Shown here one piece after another: positions 11,050-21,541 of a stretch of 64,000 bases of DNA; position 1 is the stretch's first letter, and each line of letters starts with the position of its first letter. The position numbers were made by a program, and so were the translations under genes. This stretch comes from Heliocybe sulcata (lineage: Eukaryota; Basidiomycota; Agaricomycetes; Gloeophyllales; Gloeophyllaceae): the NCBI GenBank assembly GCA_004369045.1, contig ML213503.1:1-64000 (forward strand), in the 5' to 3' direction. The notes beneath the pieces were generated by a model. It saw only the letters and a program-made list of their open reading frames with translations. It did not search any database and had not been told where the DNA came from.

Positions 11050-11915
11050 AAACTCACCACCTCACAGACCTCATTCGCCCTACCGACGTTTACGTGAGTT
11101 GTAGGCGACGAAGTGACGGACACCGTTTCCCTCGCGGACGGCTTCACCATCCACAACCAAGGCGTCCGCGCTGCTCTCTACGCAGAAGGCTTTAGCGGAG
11201 CCGACGGGATACTCGGGTACCGTCCCCATTCCAAGTTCCTTTTACCTAGCCTCGAGTCAACTAACCTCACAGAAGACACCCTCCTCCCCGTCGCGTGCTT
11301 CACAATCTCGACGGCCTCTACACGCAGGGCGCCATCCCCGCGCATGAAGTCTCGGTCTACTTCCAGCGCATCGACCAGTCTGACATGGACAAAGGCAAAC
11401 TCACCTTTGACGGCACGCGATCAGCGCATAGGTACATCGTAGCAAGCAGAGCGAAATGATGATGGCCGTGGCAGCACTCGGGGATGAATCGGACGATAAC
11501 GTATGGCTCGACGACACGGGCACGACGCTCGTTCCGATTGCAATTGGTACGACAGCCTGTTGCTCACAGTCTTGGATGTCCAGATGCTCTGGCTAGGTAA
11601 CTGAGCGGCGTACACGGGGCTCTACACCATCACGCCCGCCCAATACGCGAACCTTCACCACTGGCGGCGTTCGTACCTTCCTCACCGTGTCCTAACATCA
11701 CTTGCCGAGGCTTCTCCATAGGTCTCGTCCGAACGCGCAGATATGGCCGCGCCGATATCGGCGGGACCTCTGGGAACGTCTACCCCATCGTCGGCGACAT
11801 CGGGTCCAACTCGGGCTCGGATTTTTTTGACAGGCATTATTCGGTGTTTGACGCTGCCCAAGCAAGGGTCGATTTCGCGAGGACATCGTATACGACCGCG
11901 GAGACGAGCTAGGTA
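11050..11915 (+). pseudogene. Decayed aspartic protease, polyporopepsin-like (A1 family)
   Basis: Ancient remnant of a secreted pepsin-family protease. Pieces read in order along the plus strand but in different frames. They are TDTVSLADGFTIHNQGV with EGFSGADGILGY (11113-11220), LYTQGAIPAHEVSVYF and IDQSDMDKGKLTF (about 11310-11420), DDTGTTLVPIAI containing the second catalytic DTGTT (about 11500-11545), TGLYTITPAQYANL (about 11615-11655), and SGNVYPIVGDIGSNSGSDFF with HYSVFDAAQARVDFA (about 11775-11885). The first catalytic Asp region and the signal peptide are not recognisable. Several frameshifts and stops separate the blocks, so no product is expected. The match is to the white-rot fungal polyporopepsin type, recalled from memory. 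Confidence 0.75.
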
Positions 11916-12487
11916 GAGTGAGTGGTGAATTCGATTGGCTTGGCTGGCGCGAGTTGTTGGACTTGCCCCTGTGAGCGGTGGTCGGATTAAGTGGCCTGGC
12001 AACGAGGGCAGTATAGGAGGCATAGGCATGAGGCAAGGGCGCTTGTGGCGTTACATCAGATTTCATCACTCATTTCTGGACCCTCAGCCAAGCTTTTCCC
12101 TCTGATTGTGCCTGCACGTCCACTCATTTGATGCTTGCAGACTCTTGTTGCTGCGACTATTCCTCTGAATTACGGAAAGCGTGACAGAGAGCTTACGAGA
12201 CGATGTACTAGAACGTCTTCTGTTTATCCAGCATTTGCATGTCGCCAAGGCAGCGTATCAAGGAGATCTGAGCACGGATCTGGTTTGGACAGAACTCTAA
12301 AAGCTTCTCTCCATCTGCAGATCTCATTTCCTCCCCATTCGGCCTAGCGCGATCTCGCAGAAGCCAGCAATCTGTAGTGGCCACTGAGACCCGGATCTCG
12401 ACGAATGGAAACCGCTCGCCTTATAACCCTCGTCTTGGCCGCGACGAATGGCGATGTGCGTCGACGAGGGAGTTAGGGATTGCAGCC
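11916..12487. other. Intergenic before the first DUF6534 gene
   Basis: After the protease remnant there is a 570-base stretch with no recognised gene. The right part is the likely promoter and leader of the DUF6534 gene at 12488. An in-frame upstream ATG at 12377 exists, but it would add residues unlike the family N-terminus. Confidence 0.45.
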
Positions 12488-14458
12488 ATGGTTGACGCTA
12501 GGATCTACAACAACCTCGGCGCGGTTCTTCTGGGCGGTCTGGTCTCGCTGGGGTGCGTGCTCAGTCGCGTCCTAGTGCCGTACTTGACAACAACCCAAAC
12601 GCAGGTTATCGGGGATCGTCAGTATGCAAGCCTACCTATATTTCAGAACATTCAAGATGGACTACTGGAGAATACGAGCGCCGGTAAGGACAAAATGCTC
12701 TCTACTGTTCGCCTGGACTGACCCTGTTACACGCAGGTCCTCGTTGTGTGGTACGCGACGCGACGAGAACTTGTTTAGCTCTGACAGACATTTCTTGCCC
12801 AGGCTATTCGATGTCATTCACTCTGGCCTCATCTGCGGTGGTAGCTGGCGATACCTTATCCAGAATTTTGGAAACGACGACATTGTAGACTTCATCCCTC
12901 TGTGAGCTTCTTTCTATTATGATACAGTTTAGACGCTGACAGATACTAGACCCATTGGTGTAAGTACCTCCCTGTCGGCCACTCGTTCACCGCTCACACC
13001 GCCGCCCCACCAGCTAACAGTCCTCGTAACGGTTCGTTCTCCTTGAACATTGTCAGCCGAGCACTTACCAACTCCCACGTTCCCAGGCCACAATCACATT
13101 CATAGTCCAAACATTCTTCACCAACAGAGTCCTAGTCTGTACGCCCTCATCTCCCCGCGCGCGTTGCTCCCCTACTGACCAAGTATCACAGTAAGCAAGA
13201 AGAACTGGTACATCTGCGGCCCAATGGTGCGCTCCTAAAACTCTCCTCTCACTTGTCCTAACCACAACGCCCCAGTTCCTCATGGCTCTATGCCGCCTAG
13301 GCAAGCCCTCCTCACCCCACCCAACACCCACTAACACCCCCCCAGTAGCCGCAATCGCCTCCACAGGCCTCATGTACGTCCCCCCCCTCCCTTCCCTCCC
13401 TTCCTGACCCTTTCCCTGAAAGGATCCACCTCCGCTCCTTCGACGCCTTCGTCTTCGGCTACGCCTGGGTCTTCACCCTCGGCCTCTGCTGCGCCGCCAC
13501 GCTCGACATCCTCATCACCGTCTCCCTCTGCTGGTACCTCACCCAATCGCGCACCGGCATCTCCAGGTTTGCCTCCCACTCCCACTCCCGCCTAGCAAGA
13601 AACACCTACTAACGGAGTGACTTGCTCAGCATGGACCAGATCGTCGACGCGATCATGGTATACACGATCAACAACGGGATCCTCACTTGGTACGCCTCCT
13701 CCACTCTTTCTTCCTTCCTGCACGTCTCACCATCGCGTTCCCCAGCGTCTGCACCGTCATCTCTCTCATCTGCGTAAGCGCCCTCCCTCCCTCCCAACCC
13801 TCCCAACCAACTAACCTCCCCAGTGGGTCGTCATGCCCCACAACCTCATCTTCCTCGGCATCCACTTCGCCCTCTCAAAGCGTACGCCCCCCTCCCCTCC
13901 CCTCCCCCCATCCTCCCCCCACTGACCTCACCTTCCCCCTTGCCCCCTCCCCCTCTGACAGTCTACGCAAACTCCTTCCTCGCCACGTCCGTCCCCTCCC
14001 CCTCTCCTCTCCCCTCCTCCCCTCGCTAATCCCCCACAGAATAAACACCCGCGAAACCCTCCGCGAGCGCTCCCACGCCTCCTCCGAGCGCGGCCACCCC
14101 CTCCCAGTCCTCTTCCCCCACCGCTCCAGCGCCTCCAACCGGTTCCTCGACAACAGCGCCATCGGGCGCGCTACCAAGGTTCGCACCCCTCCTTCCCCCC
14201 TTTCCCCCCATCCCTCCTTCCCCTCCCCCACTACCCCCGCTCATCCCCGCTCACCCCGCTCACCCCCACTCACCCACCCCCCAGCTCGAAATCAACGTCG
14301 AAAAGACCATCCAGCACGAAATCGAAATCGCCATCGACGCCCCCTACGCCCCCTCCGACCTCTTCTCCGAGCCCGGCAGCAGCAGCACCCGCCACACCAA
14401 ACGCCCCATCCCCGAGTCCTCCGAAGAAGGCGATCCCGACCCCACCCCACTCACCTAA
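12488..14458 (+). CDS. Seven-helix fungal membrane protein, DUF6534 type (copy 1)
   Basis: Integral membrane protein of a large Agaricomycete family with a receptor-like seven-helix layout; biochemical function unknown. About 17 exons can be traced. The first nine are 12488-12552, 12605-12683, 12737-12750 (14 bases), 12803-12901, 12950-12959 (10 bases), 13014-13031 (18 bases), 13087-13138, 13192-13226 and one from about 13275. The joined reading gives LGLSGIVSMQAYLYFRTFK, PVLVVWLFDVIHSGLICGG, PIGLTVLVTATITFIVQ, NRVLVLSKKNWYICGPM, then SFDAFVFGYAWVFTLGL, TLDILITVSLCWYLTQSRTG and MDQIVDAIMVYTINNGILT. These match the family pattern. The C-terminal tail is hydrophilic and acidic. The intron after the LCRL segment starts with GC rather than GT. 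A paralog with the same exon pattern lies at 60786. Confidence 0.88.
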
Positions 14459-14560
14459 CACATATATAGTTATTCACGACGTAACGATTGCTGGTATTAG
14501 TATTACGCTCCGCGTTTGTTCATCTATAGAATACAGATACAATGCGAGGTGCTATGTAGT

Positions 14561-16615
14561 TTATTCACCCATCATCTCCTCGGGCGGTGGGCCCTGCTGC
14601 CCCGCCTCCCGGTCTTGTCGCTTAGCTTGCACGACGTCGTCGACGCGCAGCAGCACGCGCGAGGCTTCGATCGCAGTTTTAAGGATCTGGATCTATGGGG
14701 GGGGCGAAACGATAAGAAACGCTAAGAAAGGAGAAACAATGAAATCATACCTTGACAGACGCAGACTCGTACAGCCCATACTCCTTCATATCCACAACCT
14801 TACCCGTATTCCCATCAATCCCCCACGAATGCTCCCCATTCGCATGTTTCGCCTACCCAACCAATCAGCTCATCCCCACCCACAACATCACACAACTCAC
14901 CCTAAGCTCCGTCAACACCCTCACCGCATTCCCCCCCGCATTCTGACACAACGTCCGCGGGATCACCTCCATCGCATCCGCCACCGCCCTAAACGGCCAC
15001 CCCTCGACACCCTTGACCGCCCGCGCCTTCTTCCCCAGCTCCACGCTCACCGCCATCTCTGTCGCGCCCCCGCCCGGCGCGAGCCGCGGGTTGAACACGA
15101 CGTTGCGCGCGACGGACATGGCGTCTGCGAGGTTCCTGTCGATCTCGTTTAGAATATCCTTTGACGGGCCGCGCAGGAGGATCGTGCACGCTTTGGGCGA
15201 TGTGCATGCGGTGAGGAAAGTAAAGTATCTGGGAGTTAGTTAGTTATGTGTAGTGTAGGGAGGGAGACGGCGCACGCACTCGTCGCCCAGCTTCTCAATA
15301 TGGAACATCCCACACTGGGTCCCCACGTCCGCGTCGCGCAGATCGTCGACGCGGTTCACGATCGTCGCGCCCACCGCCCGCGCGATCCTGTTGTTATCAC
15401 TCTTCCTCACCCGGCGCAGCGCCGACACGTTCGCCTTGGCGAGGAAATGCTGCGCATAATCTGACGCCACTTAGCTTTAGAGCTCGCCCAACAAAAGCTA
15501 TCGCACCTGAGATGCCCTTTTCCGTGATGACCAAGTCCGGCTTCAATTCCAGAATCTTGTCGACCATCGCCTTGACCTGCTCCTCCTCGATCTCGAGGCT
15601 CCTCGCATAGTCCGCCTCGCGCGTAAACTCCATGTTCGTCTGCGACTCGCCTTTCTTGTACTCGAGCGGGCAGTCGAGGAGGACGATGCGCGGGCTCGCG
15701 ATGCGCCGGCGCATCTTCGGGTGCACAATGTCCTTGTTGAGCATCACGCCATCCAGCACCTTACTCTCCTCGATCTCCCCCCCGGGCACCTTCTCCACGC
15801 GCGCATACCGCTTAATATCCACCGTCGTCAGCCCCCCCTCGTCCGCGCTCACGATCCGCACCGCGTCCAGCGCCAACTTGCACATAAGCTCCGACCAGCG
15901 CACGACAAACTTGGTGCCGATGGAGGACTTGATGAGGGCGAGCATCTGCGCGTCGTCGGAGACGTCGATGGGGATGGAGATGCGGGAGATGACAGCGAGC
16001 GCTTCGGCGAGGGCTTTGTTGTACGCGGAGATGATGACGACGGGGTGAATGTCGCGTTCGAGCTGGGAGAGGGATTGCGCAAGGATTTCCCCAGCTGAGA
16101 ATGTCAGCAGGTTGGTAAGCGTCGAAGAGGAAGAGCGTGCAGGGCGCACCGAGGATGATCACGCTCGTCGTGCCGTCCCCGCACTCCTCGTCCTGCGTCC
16201 GGCTGAGCTCGATCATATTTTTGGCAGCGGGGTGCGCGACGTCGATTTCTCGTAGGATAGCGTTTCCATCGTTCGTCAATCTATGAGAGATTCAACGACT
16301 GGAGGTACAGGAGCGGAGTAGGATACGTACAAAATGCCGCCCATAGGGTCCAAAATCATCTTGAGCATGGCCTTGGGCCCGAGACACGTCCGGATAACAT
16401 CTGCCACTGTCTAAGAGTGTCGCTCAGCGCACAAAAATCGCTAGGTAGTACAGGACACGTACCTTTGCTGCTGTAATGTTTGAGATCTGTGCTTTCCTCC
16501 CCGACGTCCTCTCCGGCGCTGCGTCTACCAGCATCATCAGGAAAAGCGTACAACAAGAAAACCGAGCCCACGCACTCATCACAAACACCGGTGTCTGTCC
16601 TGGTCCTGCCTGCAT
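14561..16615 (-). CDS. CCT3: Chaperonin CCT/TRiC subunit gamma
   Basis: Subunit of the ring-shaped cytosolic chaperonin that folds actin, tubulin and other proteins with ATP. The start is [13 protein letters not shown], typical of the gamma subunit, followed by [14 protein letters not shown]. The equatorial ATP-binding region has [26 protein letters not shown] and the GDGTTS phosphate loop. The apical part includes [20 protein letters not shown] and [20 protein letters not shown]. The second equatorial half has [18 protein letters not shown] and [13 protein letters not shown]. The end, [10 protein letters not shown], lies in the plus-strand bases 14561-14600. About ten short introns are present. 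The divergent ATG101 start is 108 bases away. Length is as expected for the family, about 550 residues. Confidence 0.96.
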
Positions 16616-16723
16616 ATCGAATCGAGACTCTGAAAGTAAAGAGAGGAGAAAGTAAGACGAGCGGTCCTAAGACTTTTCGAAACGCGTCCGAATCAGGAAG
16701 GAGCGCCTTCGTCTCTCCCCGCC
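16616..16723. promoter_or_regulatory. Shared promoter between CCT3 and ATG101
   Basis: A 108-base gap separates two divergent start codons. Purine-rich sequence (AAAGAGAGGAGAAAG, read on plus) lies near 16635-16650, which is a pyrimidine tract when read toward CCT3. The role is inferred from position only. Confidence 0.35.
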
Positions 16724-17479
16724 ATGCAGACCGTCAACATCGACCTCGTAACCGCACTCCTCTCCCATCGATACTCCCGCTGACGCAGACGACCAGCTCA
16801 GGTGCTCGACCGCCGCTCCACGACCGAAGTCCTCGCTGCCATCCTGCACGCCGTCCTCTTCCACCGCCTCTTCGGCACCGTCAAGCCCGCCACCTTCGAG
16901 ATCCAGGACATCACCGTGGTACGCGCCGTAGCCTCTATCGCAGGAGCAGCCGCTCACGGCTCGTGCAGCCCGGCGTTGACGATGCGGAGATGAAGCAGCT
17001 CGTCACCGAGAAGGTGAATGCGTTCTGGAGGGCGATTGAGGTCAGCCCGACGAAACGGGGGCAGGTGTGTAGTGTCTCTATCACTCCGACTCGTCTGACG
17101 CTTTTGAAGATCGTGATCACATTCTCTGAGAAGCGCGTTCGTAAGGGCTGGTTCTCGCTCGGCGGAGAGGTACGTCCCTGTCCCCTCCATATTACATCCC
17201 CTTACACCTCGCCCAGGAAGAAGTCCCTTGGGAGCAGTGGTACGCCCCTTCCCCCACTTTCCCTTCCCATCTCACCATCGTCCCAGGCTCATTACCACCA
17301 CTTTGCGGCAACCCCCGCCCCCGATCTCCGACACCCTCACCAACGCCCTCAAGACCATGCTCGACTACTCCGCGTCCGAAAAGGCGCGGAACGCCGTCCC
17401 GCTCATCACGAACAGCAACGGGATCAGTCCCTTCCCGTTTCGGATCGTCGTGCGGGTTGACGGGGTGGAGGTTGGTTGA
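16724..17479 (+). CDS. ATG101: Autophagy-related protein 101
   Basis: HORMA-fold partner of Atg13 in the autophagy initiation complex of fungi that lack the budding-yeast Atg29/Atg31 pair. At least five exons. The start is MQTVNIDL, spliced to VLDRRSTTEVLAAILHAVLF and HRLFGTVKPATFEIQDITV. Then come DDAEMKQLVTEKVNAFWRAI, an exon with ITFSEKRVRKGWFSLGGE, and a short exon EEVPWEQW. The last exon reads LITTTLRQPPPPISDTLTNA and ends with ITNSNGISPFPFRIVV. The GWFS element corresponds to the WF finger used to bind downstream factors, and PWEQW is a family hallmark. Length is about 200 residues, as usual. Confidence 0.92.
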
Positions 17480-19309
17480 GGTACGACGAGGTGGGATGCG
17501 ATTTTCCTATGCTGTATTGTTGTACTAGTGAACAATTGATATCATCATGTTGCATGTAAAGAACGTCTCGTTCAGCATCGGATCCCATGCGCACGCATTC
17601 GCAAGCCAAGGCGTGGTCCAGTGCACCACTGAACACAATACTCTCCGCCTCCCGACAAATCCACATCTCCTCATCGCCTCAATGCAGTATTTCGTCTCCT
17701 GCTCAGGAAATCACTCCTTCTCCAATTTCGGGCTTCGCTCACTGATGGTCCTGTGTCCACAACGCAAGAGTCATACAGCGCAGAGCGGCTGGCAGGCGAA
17801 CGAAACATCTGACTTGCATTGATATCTTTCCCAGATCCCGGACGGCGGCTGAGGGTACGATCCGCACCCGGCGGGTATTTCGCGAGCGTCGTGCTTGGGG
17901 CTGGCTCCATCGTGGCTGGATGCCTCCGCGCCGAGGAAAATGGGGAGATGAGAGGGCGGAGGTGCGTGTGCTCATACTGATGCGTGGCCGAGTACGGAGG
18001 CGTGAAAGCGCGTGCGAGAGCTCGGGCTGTCTTTTGTGCGGCTTTCTTTGGTCGTGCAGCTGAGCGGCGTAGAAGGCAAGCAGGTCAGCCTATTGCGTCG
18101 CGTGCCAACTGCATGCTGGACGAAACAGAGTGGCTCTCTTTCTCGTTCTCGTTTCAAAATTTCAGCAAGTGAGATCCGCTTATGATTACTTCAGCGTCTT
18201 TAGGCTGACATCGCCGGAGAATTCTTCTCTTGCTCCTACCCGCTCCCACCTCCGGAAATGTGCAGTCTACATTATTTCGGGGCAGGTCAAGCCAGAGCGC
18301 GCTGTTCCGACTCAAACTTAGGCATGGCCAGGAACTTAACAGTCATCTCCGGAGGAGCTCGTCCCGCCCTGCACCACGACTTTCCTCATCCAGCACTTCA
18401 AGCCGACCAACCCAGATGTATGTGCATCGTCTCTGTGCTTGCTCGCAGCGTCGCGGAGACGGTCCTACATACACCTCAGTGGTGTCTGATATCCGCCTGA
18501 GGAAAAGACTGTTCCACGACGGGCTGGCACATGTCGACACATCCTCCTCGCACCTATCCCGGGAGCCTCGCCGCCGCAGGCGGATCGGGTCAGTAGGCTA
18601 TCTCATGTGAGCGAGGGATAAGTAGGTGTCCGGAGACAGCACTCTTCTGCGCTGACCGGCATCAGGGGAAATGTCGGATTGAGCTTGGCAAGGGGTCAAT
18701 ACTTGAAAAGGTGGGTGGAGAATATAAGGGTGTCGGAAGGCCGCGCCATTGCACTCGGATCCCAGTTCTCACCTCCGCGGGAGACCAAGGCCTCTCCTCG
18801 TTCTGGCGGACGCGCGGTCTGGCGGAGATAGGGAGCTTCAGTCCGCGGACAGAGTTCGTCTCTTATACATCGAGTACTGCTGCCGCTATCGCGCATGATT
18901 CTTTGTAACGCGTCGGAGCGGGTCTGCAGAACGGCCCGGTTGACAGAGCCGCTTGAAAGTTCTATCGACTGCGGCGTCGTTCGCCTTTGCGTTACGGTGC
19001 AAATCGATACATCCTGCACACCTTCACACTGAGCGCCAATGTCTACGCTTCCCGGTCTACGCACCCAGAACTTGGTTAGCAGTCGGTCCGCCGCGAATCC
19101 GTGCTCGTCTGCGCGACTGCTTGCGCCAGACCAGGACTTTCTGCTGACGGCGACTCAAGCCGGACCACTTTAGGTCCTGTGCGCTCACGGTGACTCTTTC
19201 GCGGTTGTTAGTGCTTGGCACCTGGAGGTGCCGTGGCTTGGAGAGCTACTTCGGATGGAGTGTCGGAGCCTTGGGTCCCAGGTTCAGGAAGGACCGCCAC
19301 TGTGCGGTC
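17480..19309. other. Intergenic, 1.8 kb without a recognised gene
   Basis: Open frames on both strands are under 130 codons and overlap freely. A 65-codon plus-strand frame at 18711-18908 has a protein-like composition but no family match. The segment stays CpG-rich until about 19300 and then changes abruptly. I could not assign a gene, repeat or RNA. Confidence 0.4.
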
Positions 19310-20660
19310 TTGAGAAACAAAGTGAGTCTTTCCATTCCACTGCCTTTCGTTATACTGCTTGACTTCCTTCTTCATAGTATAATGTGCTGGGTTTGGGCTG
19401 CCACCAACTGACACCATTCGGGCCTCCAAACTTCAGCAACTCTCGGATGGTGTAATTACTGGCCTGGTATGGCTTCCCTGTTTTCTTTTCTAGCAAAAGT
19501 GTCATAGTCTTCCTTCATAGGGAACATGACTGCAAGTACCCCATCGTGAGTCAATAATCTTCATTATCTGTCAATGCCTACTTTCTTGCTTCAGCCTAGT
19601 GATCCAGTCACTTGTGTGCTGCTCCGCTGTAAGCAGCGGCAGTCTCAGCCACAATGATGTGATGTCACCTGTCACACAGAATGGCCGTGTTTTGCACTTG
19701 CTGAAGGGTCCCTTAACCTGTTTGTCTTTGGAAACTCCCTTCCACCTCTAAAAGGAGGGCTTCAACAGTATTGTACATTAGCCACCAGCCGCCTTGACCC
19801 AACAAGTACAAATAAATATAAATAAATAATATGATGCAATGGGTATAAGAATAGAACAAATATAAGGATGAAATTGCAGTAATTTTCGCATTTTCTGTTA
19901 CTTCCTAGTGTATTGACATGTCTAAGCATCCTCTGGCAACATCAGAAATGTCTCAGCCTTGCTGCAAGGATAGGAAATGCCTTCTTCCTGAAGGAGTGAT
20001 GGTACCCTGGAGGGCCCTCTCATTCTTTGAGAAGGAGTTTCAAAGGAGAGCTCACAGGTATCCATATGCTGTGACTGAGGATACCATCTACTTCTCCTGC
20101 TTTTGCCATCGGGATGAGCCCCACCCAGACCTTGGTCACCCTGGAGATGTGTATGTTGGCATAGGTGCTGGACAGGGCAGATTGTTTGCAAAGGTAGGGG
20201 ATCAGGAATGGAAGGAATGGACCTCCATGAACATCAATCTATGGGATAAGGAAGTCATCTACCATCCTCTCTTTCCCAAAAGGCGGTTTCTCTTTATCCA
20301 TCCGGAACAAAGAGAGGTAGTGTGGACCACCTCAGACACAGCCAGGAGATGGAAACACAAGTACCCTGGATTCAACTTCCAGACTGCTCTCATGCAACTG
20401 GTGCATGAATACCGGCCCAAATTACAAGGCCAGGGATCCAATCCCAATGAATCCCAGCTGTGTAGCATCATGATGATTCCTGGCCCAGTCCATTGTGAGT
20501 ATTGGCTGACCCTCCATATCTCTACCCATATACTCAACTCTGGTAGTGACAGCCTACCCCACCTGTGATCCCGAGATCATTGAAAGAGTGCCAGCTCCCA
20601 CATATATATGGTCCAGGGTGAAGCCAGACAACAGCCTAGTCAGCTTCCCCTCACCTCCAG
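19310..20660. other. CpG-poor island enclosing an unknown gene
   Basis: From about 19310 the sequence loses CpG almost entirely although its GC content stays moderate. By eye I count about four CpG in 20041-20460, whereas 20821-20880 alone has six. TG and CA words are common in place of CG. The upstream part (19760-19915) is AT-rich, with repeated AAATAAATA words just before the ATG at 19918. This is the pattern left by long-term CpG methylation and deamination, as seen on silenced repeats in basidiomycetes, but no transposon protein is visible. Confidence 0.6.
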
Positions 20661-21010
20661 GAGGTTTAGTACCGCTACTCTGCCAATCCGAGCCTTCTCA
20701 TTCTCCGCGGCTTGACCCATCACAGCATGGCTCGGGGGTCCCTGCTGACAACACGACCATCCCACCTGATCCAGCCACCCATCGCACTGGACATCTTGCC
20801 TTAATGGCCCATTCCCACACTATTCCAGGTGCCGCGGAATGCTACTTCACCACCAGCGGCAACAGCTCCGACGCCGAATCGAGCGATGCCTCCTCCGCGA
20901 CAGTGGAGGAAGTCTTGGAGTCTTCGGAGGATGACGGCGGTCATATCATCCGAGGCTTCAAGCAATCCTACTGCCGCAGTGAACCATACCCGAAAAGAGA
21001 AGTCGTCTAG
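19918..21010 (+). CDS. Uncharacterised protein, paralog of the gene at 31 kb
   Basis: I do not recognise a named family. Exon 1 starts at ATG 19918 and ends near 20493. An intron (GTGAGT to GGTAG, 20494-20545) leads in frame to exon 2, which ends at 21010. The conserved core in exon 1 reads PDLGHPGDVYVG, then WKEWTSMNI, EVIYHPLFPKRRFLFI, and VVWTTSDTARRW. The same series occurs in the minus-strand gene at 31 kb (PDLGQPGD, WREWLSLNY, IYHPAFPGRRFLFI, VWSLSDT). Exon 2 is Ser/Pro-rich with an acidic run (SSDAESSDASSATVEEVLES) and looks disordered. No signal peptide or membrane helix is visible. Exon 1 is CpG-poor while exon 2 returns to normal CpG. An open frame of this length after such base change suggests it is still under selection. 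Confidence 0.65.
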
Positions 21011-21541
21011 TGCGCCCACGAAGGAATTGGATGCCATTTTGTTCCCAGGCTAGGCGCCGGGATTCGGCAGTATCCCAGAACCAATCGACTCCCAACTTGT
21101 CCTTGTTTGTTTTGCTGTCTTGTATATCTCTCCGCTTTCCTGTTTGCAGTCGCTTCGTTGCATATCCCCGACATCGTCCCTATCCATCCTTCTGTGCCAC
21201 TATCTGAACAAATGACTCGAAAATCAACCTCCCTTGTCTTGCTGTATCATAGCTGTTTCTGCTTTCTTGTTTTCGGCAGTTTTCCTCCAAAGTCTCCGCG
21301 TCGTCATGTTCATGTTGAGTATCTGATCGAATATACACATTCTGTACTTGGTTATACTGGATAATCGTCAGCCAAAGGGCACCCGAATTCAAGTCCTCAA
21401 TTCGTAATAGTACAGAGCAAATGTCTACCAGGAAAGCGAAGCGACAGTATGATAGCAGGAAATTATCTACCAGAACCCATCCGTCTTTGGCCACCGATCC
21501 TCCACCAATATGCACTGAGCAGAACCCAGCACGACCACCGT
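21011..21541. other. Intergenic, 3' regions of two convergent genes
   Basis: The unknown gene ends at 21010 on plus and MAU2 ends at 21542 on minus, so this 530-base gap holds both 3' ends. The base mix is mildly AT-rich. Nothing else is seen. Confidence 0.45.

Noticed and set aside
13687-14469. 260-codon plus-strand frame rich in Pro and Ser, and Gly-rich minus-strand frames opposite it
   Set aside because: They are out-of-frame readings of DUF6534 exons and pyrimidine-rich introns.
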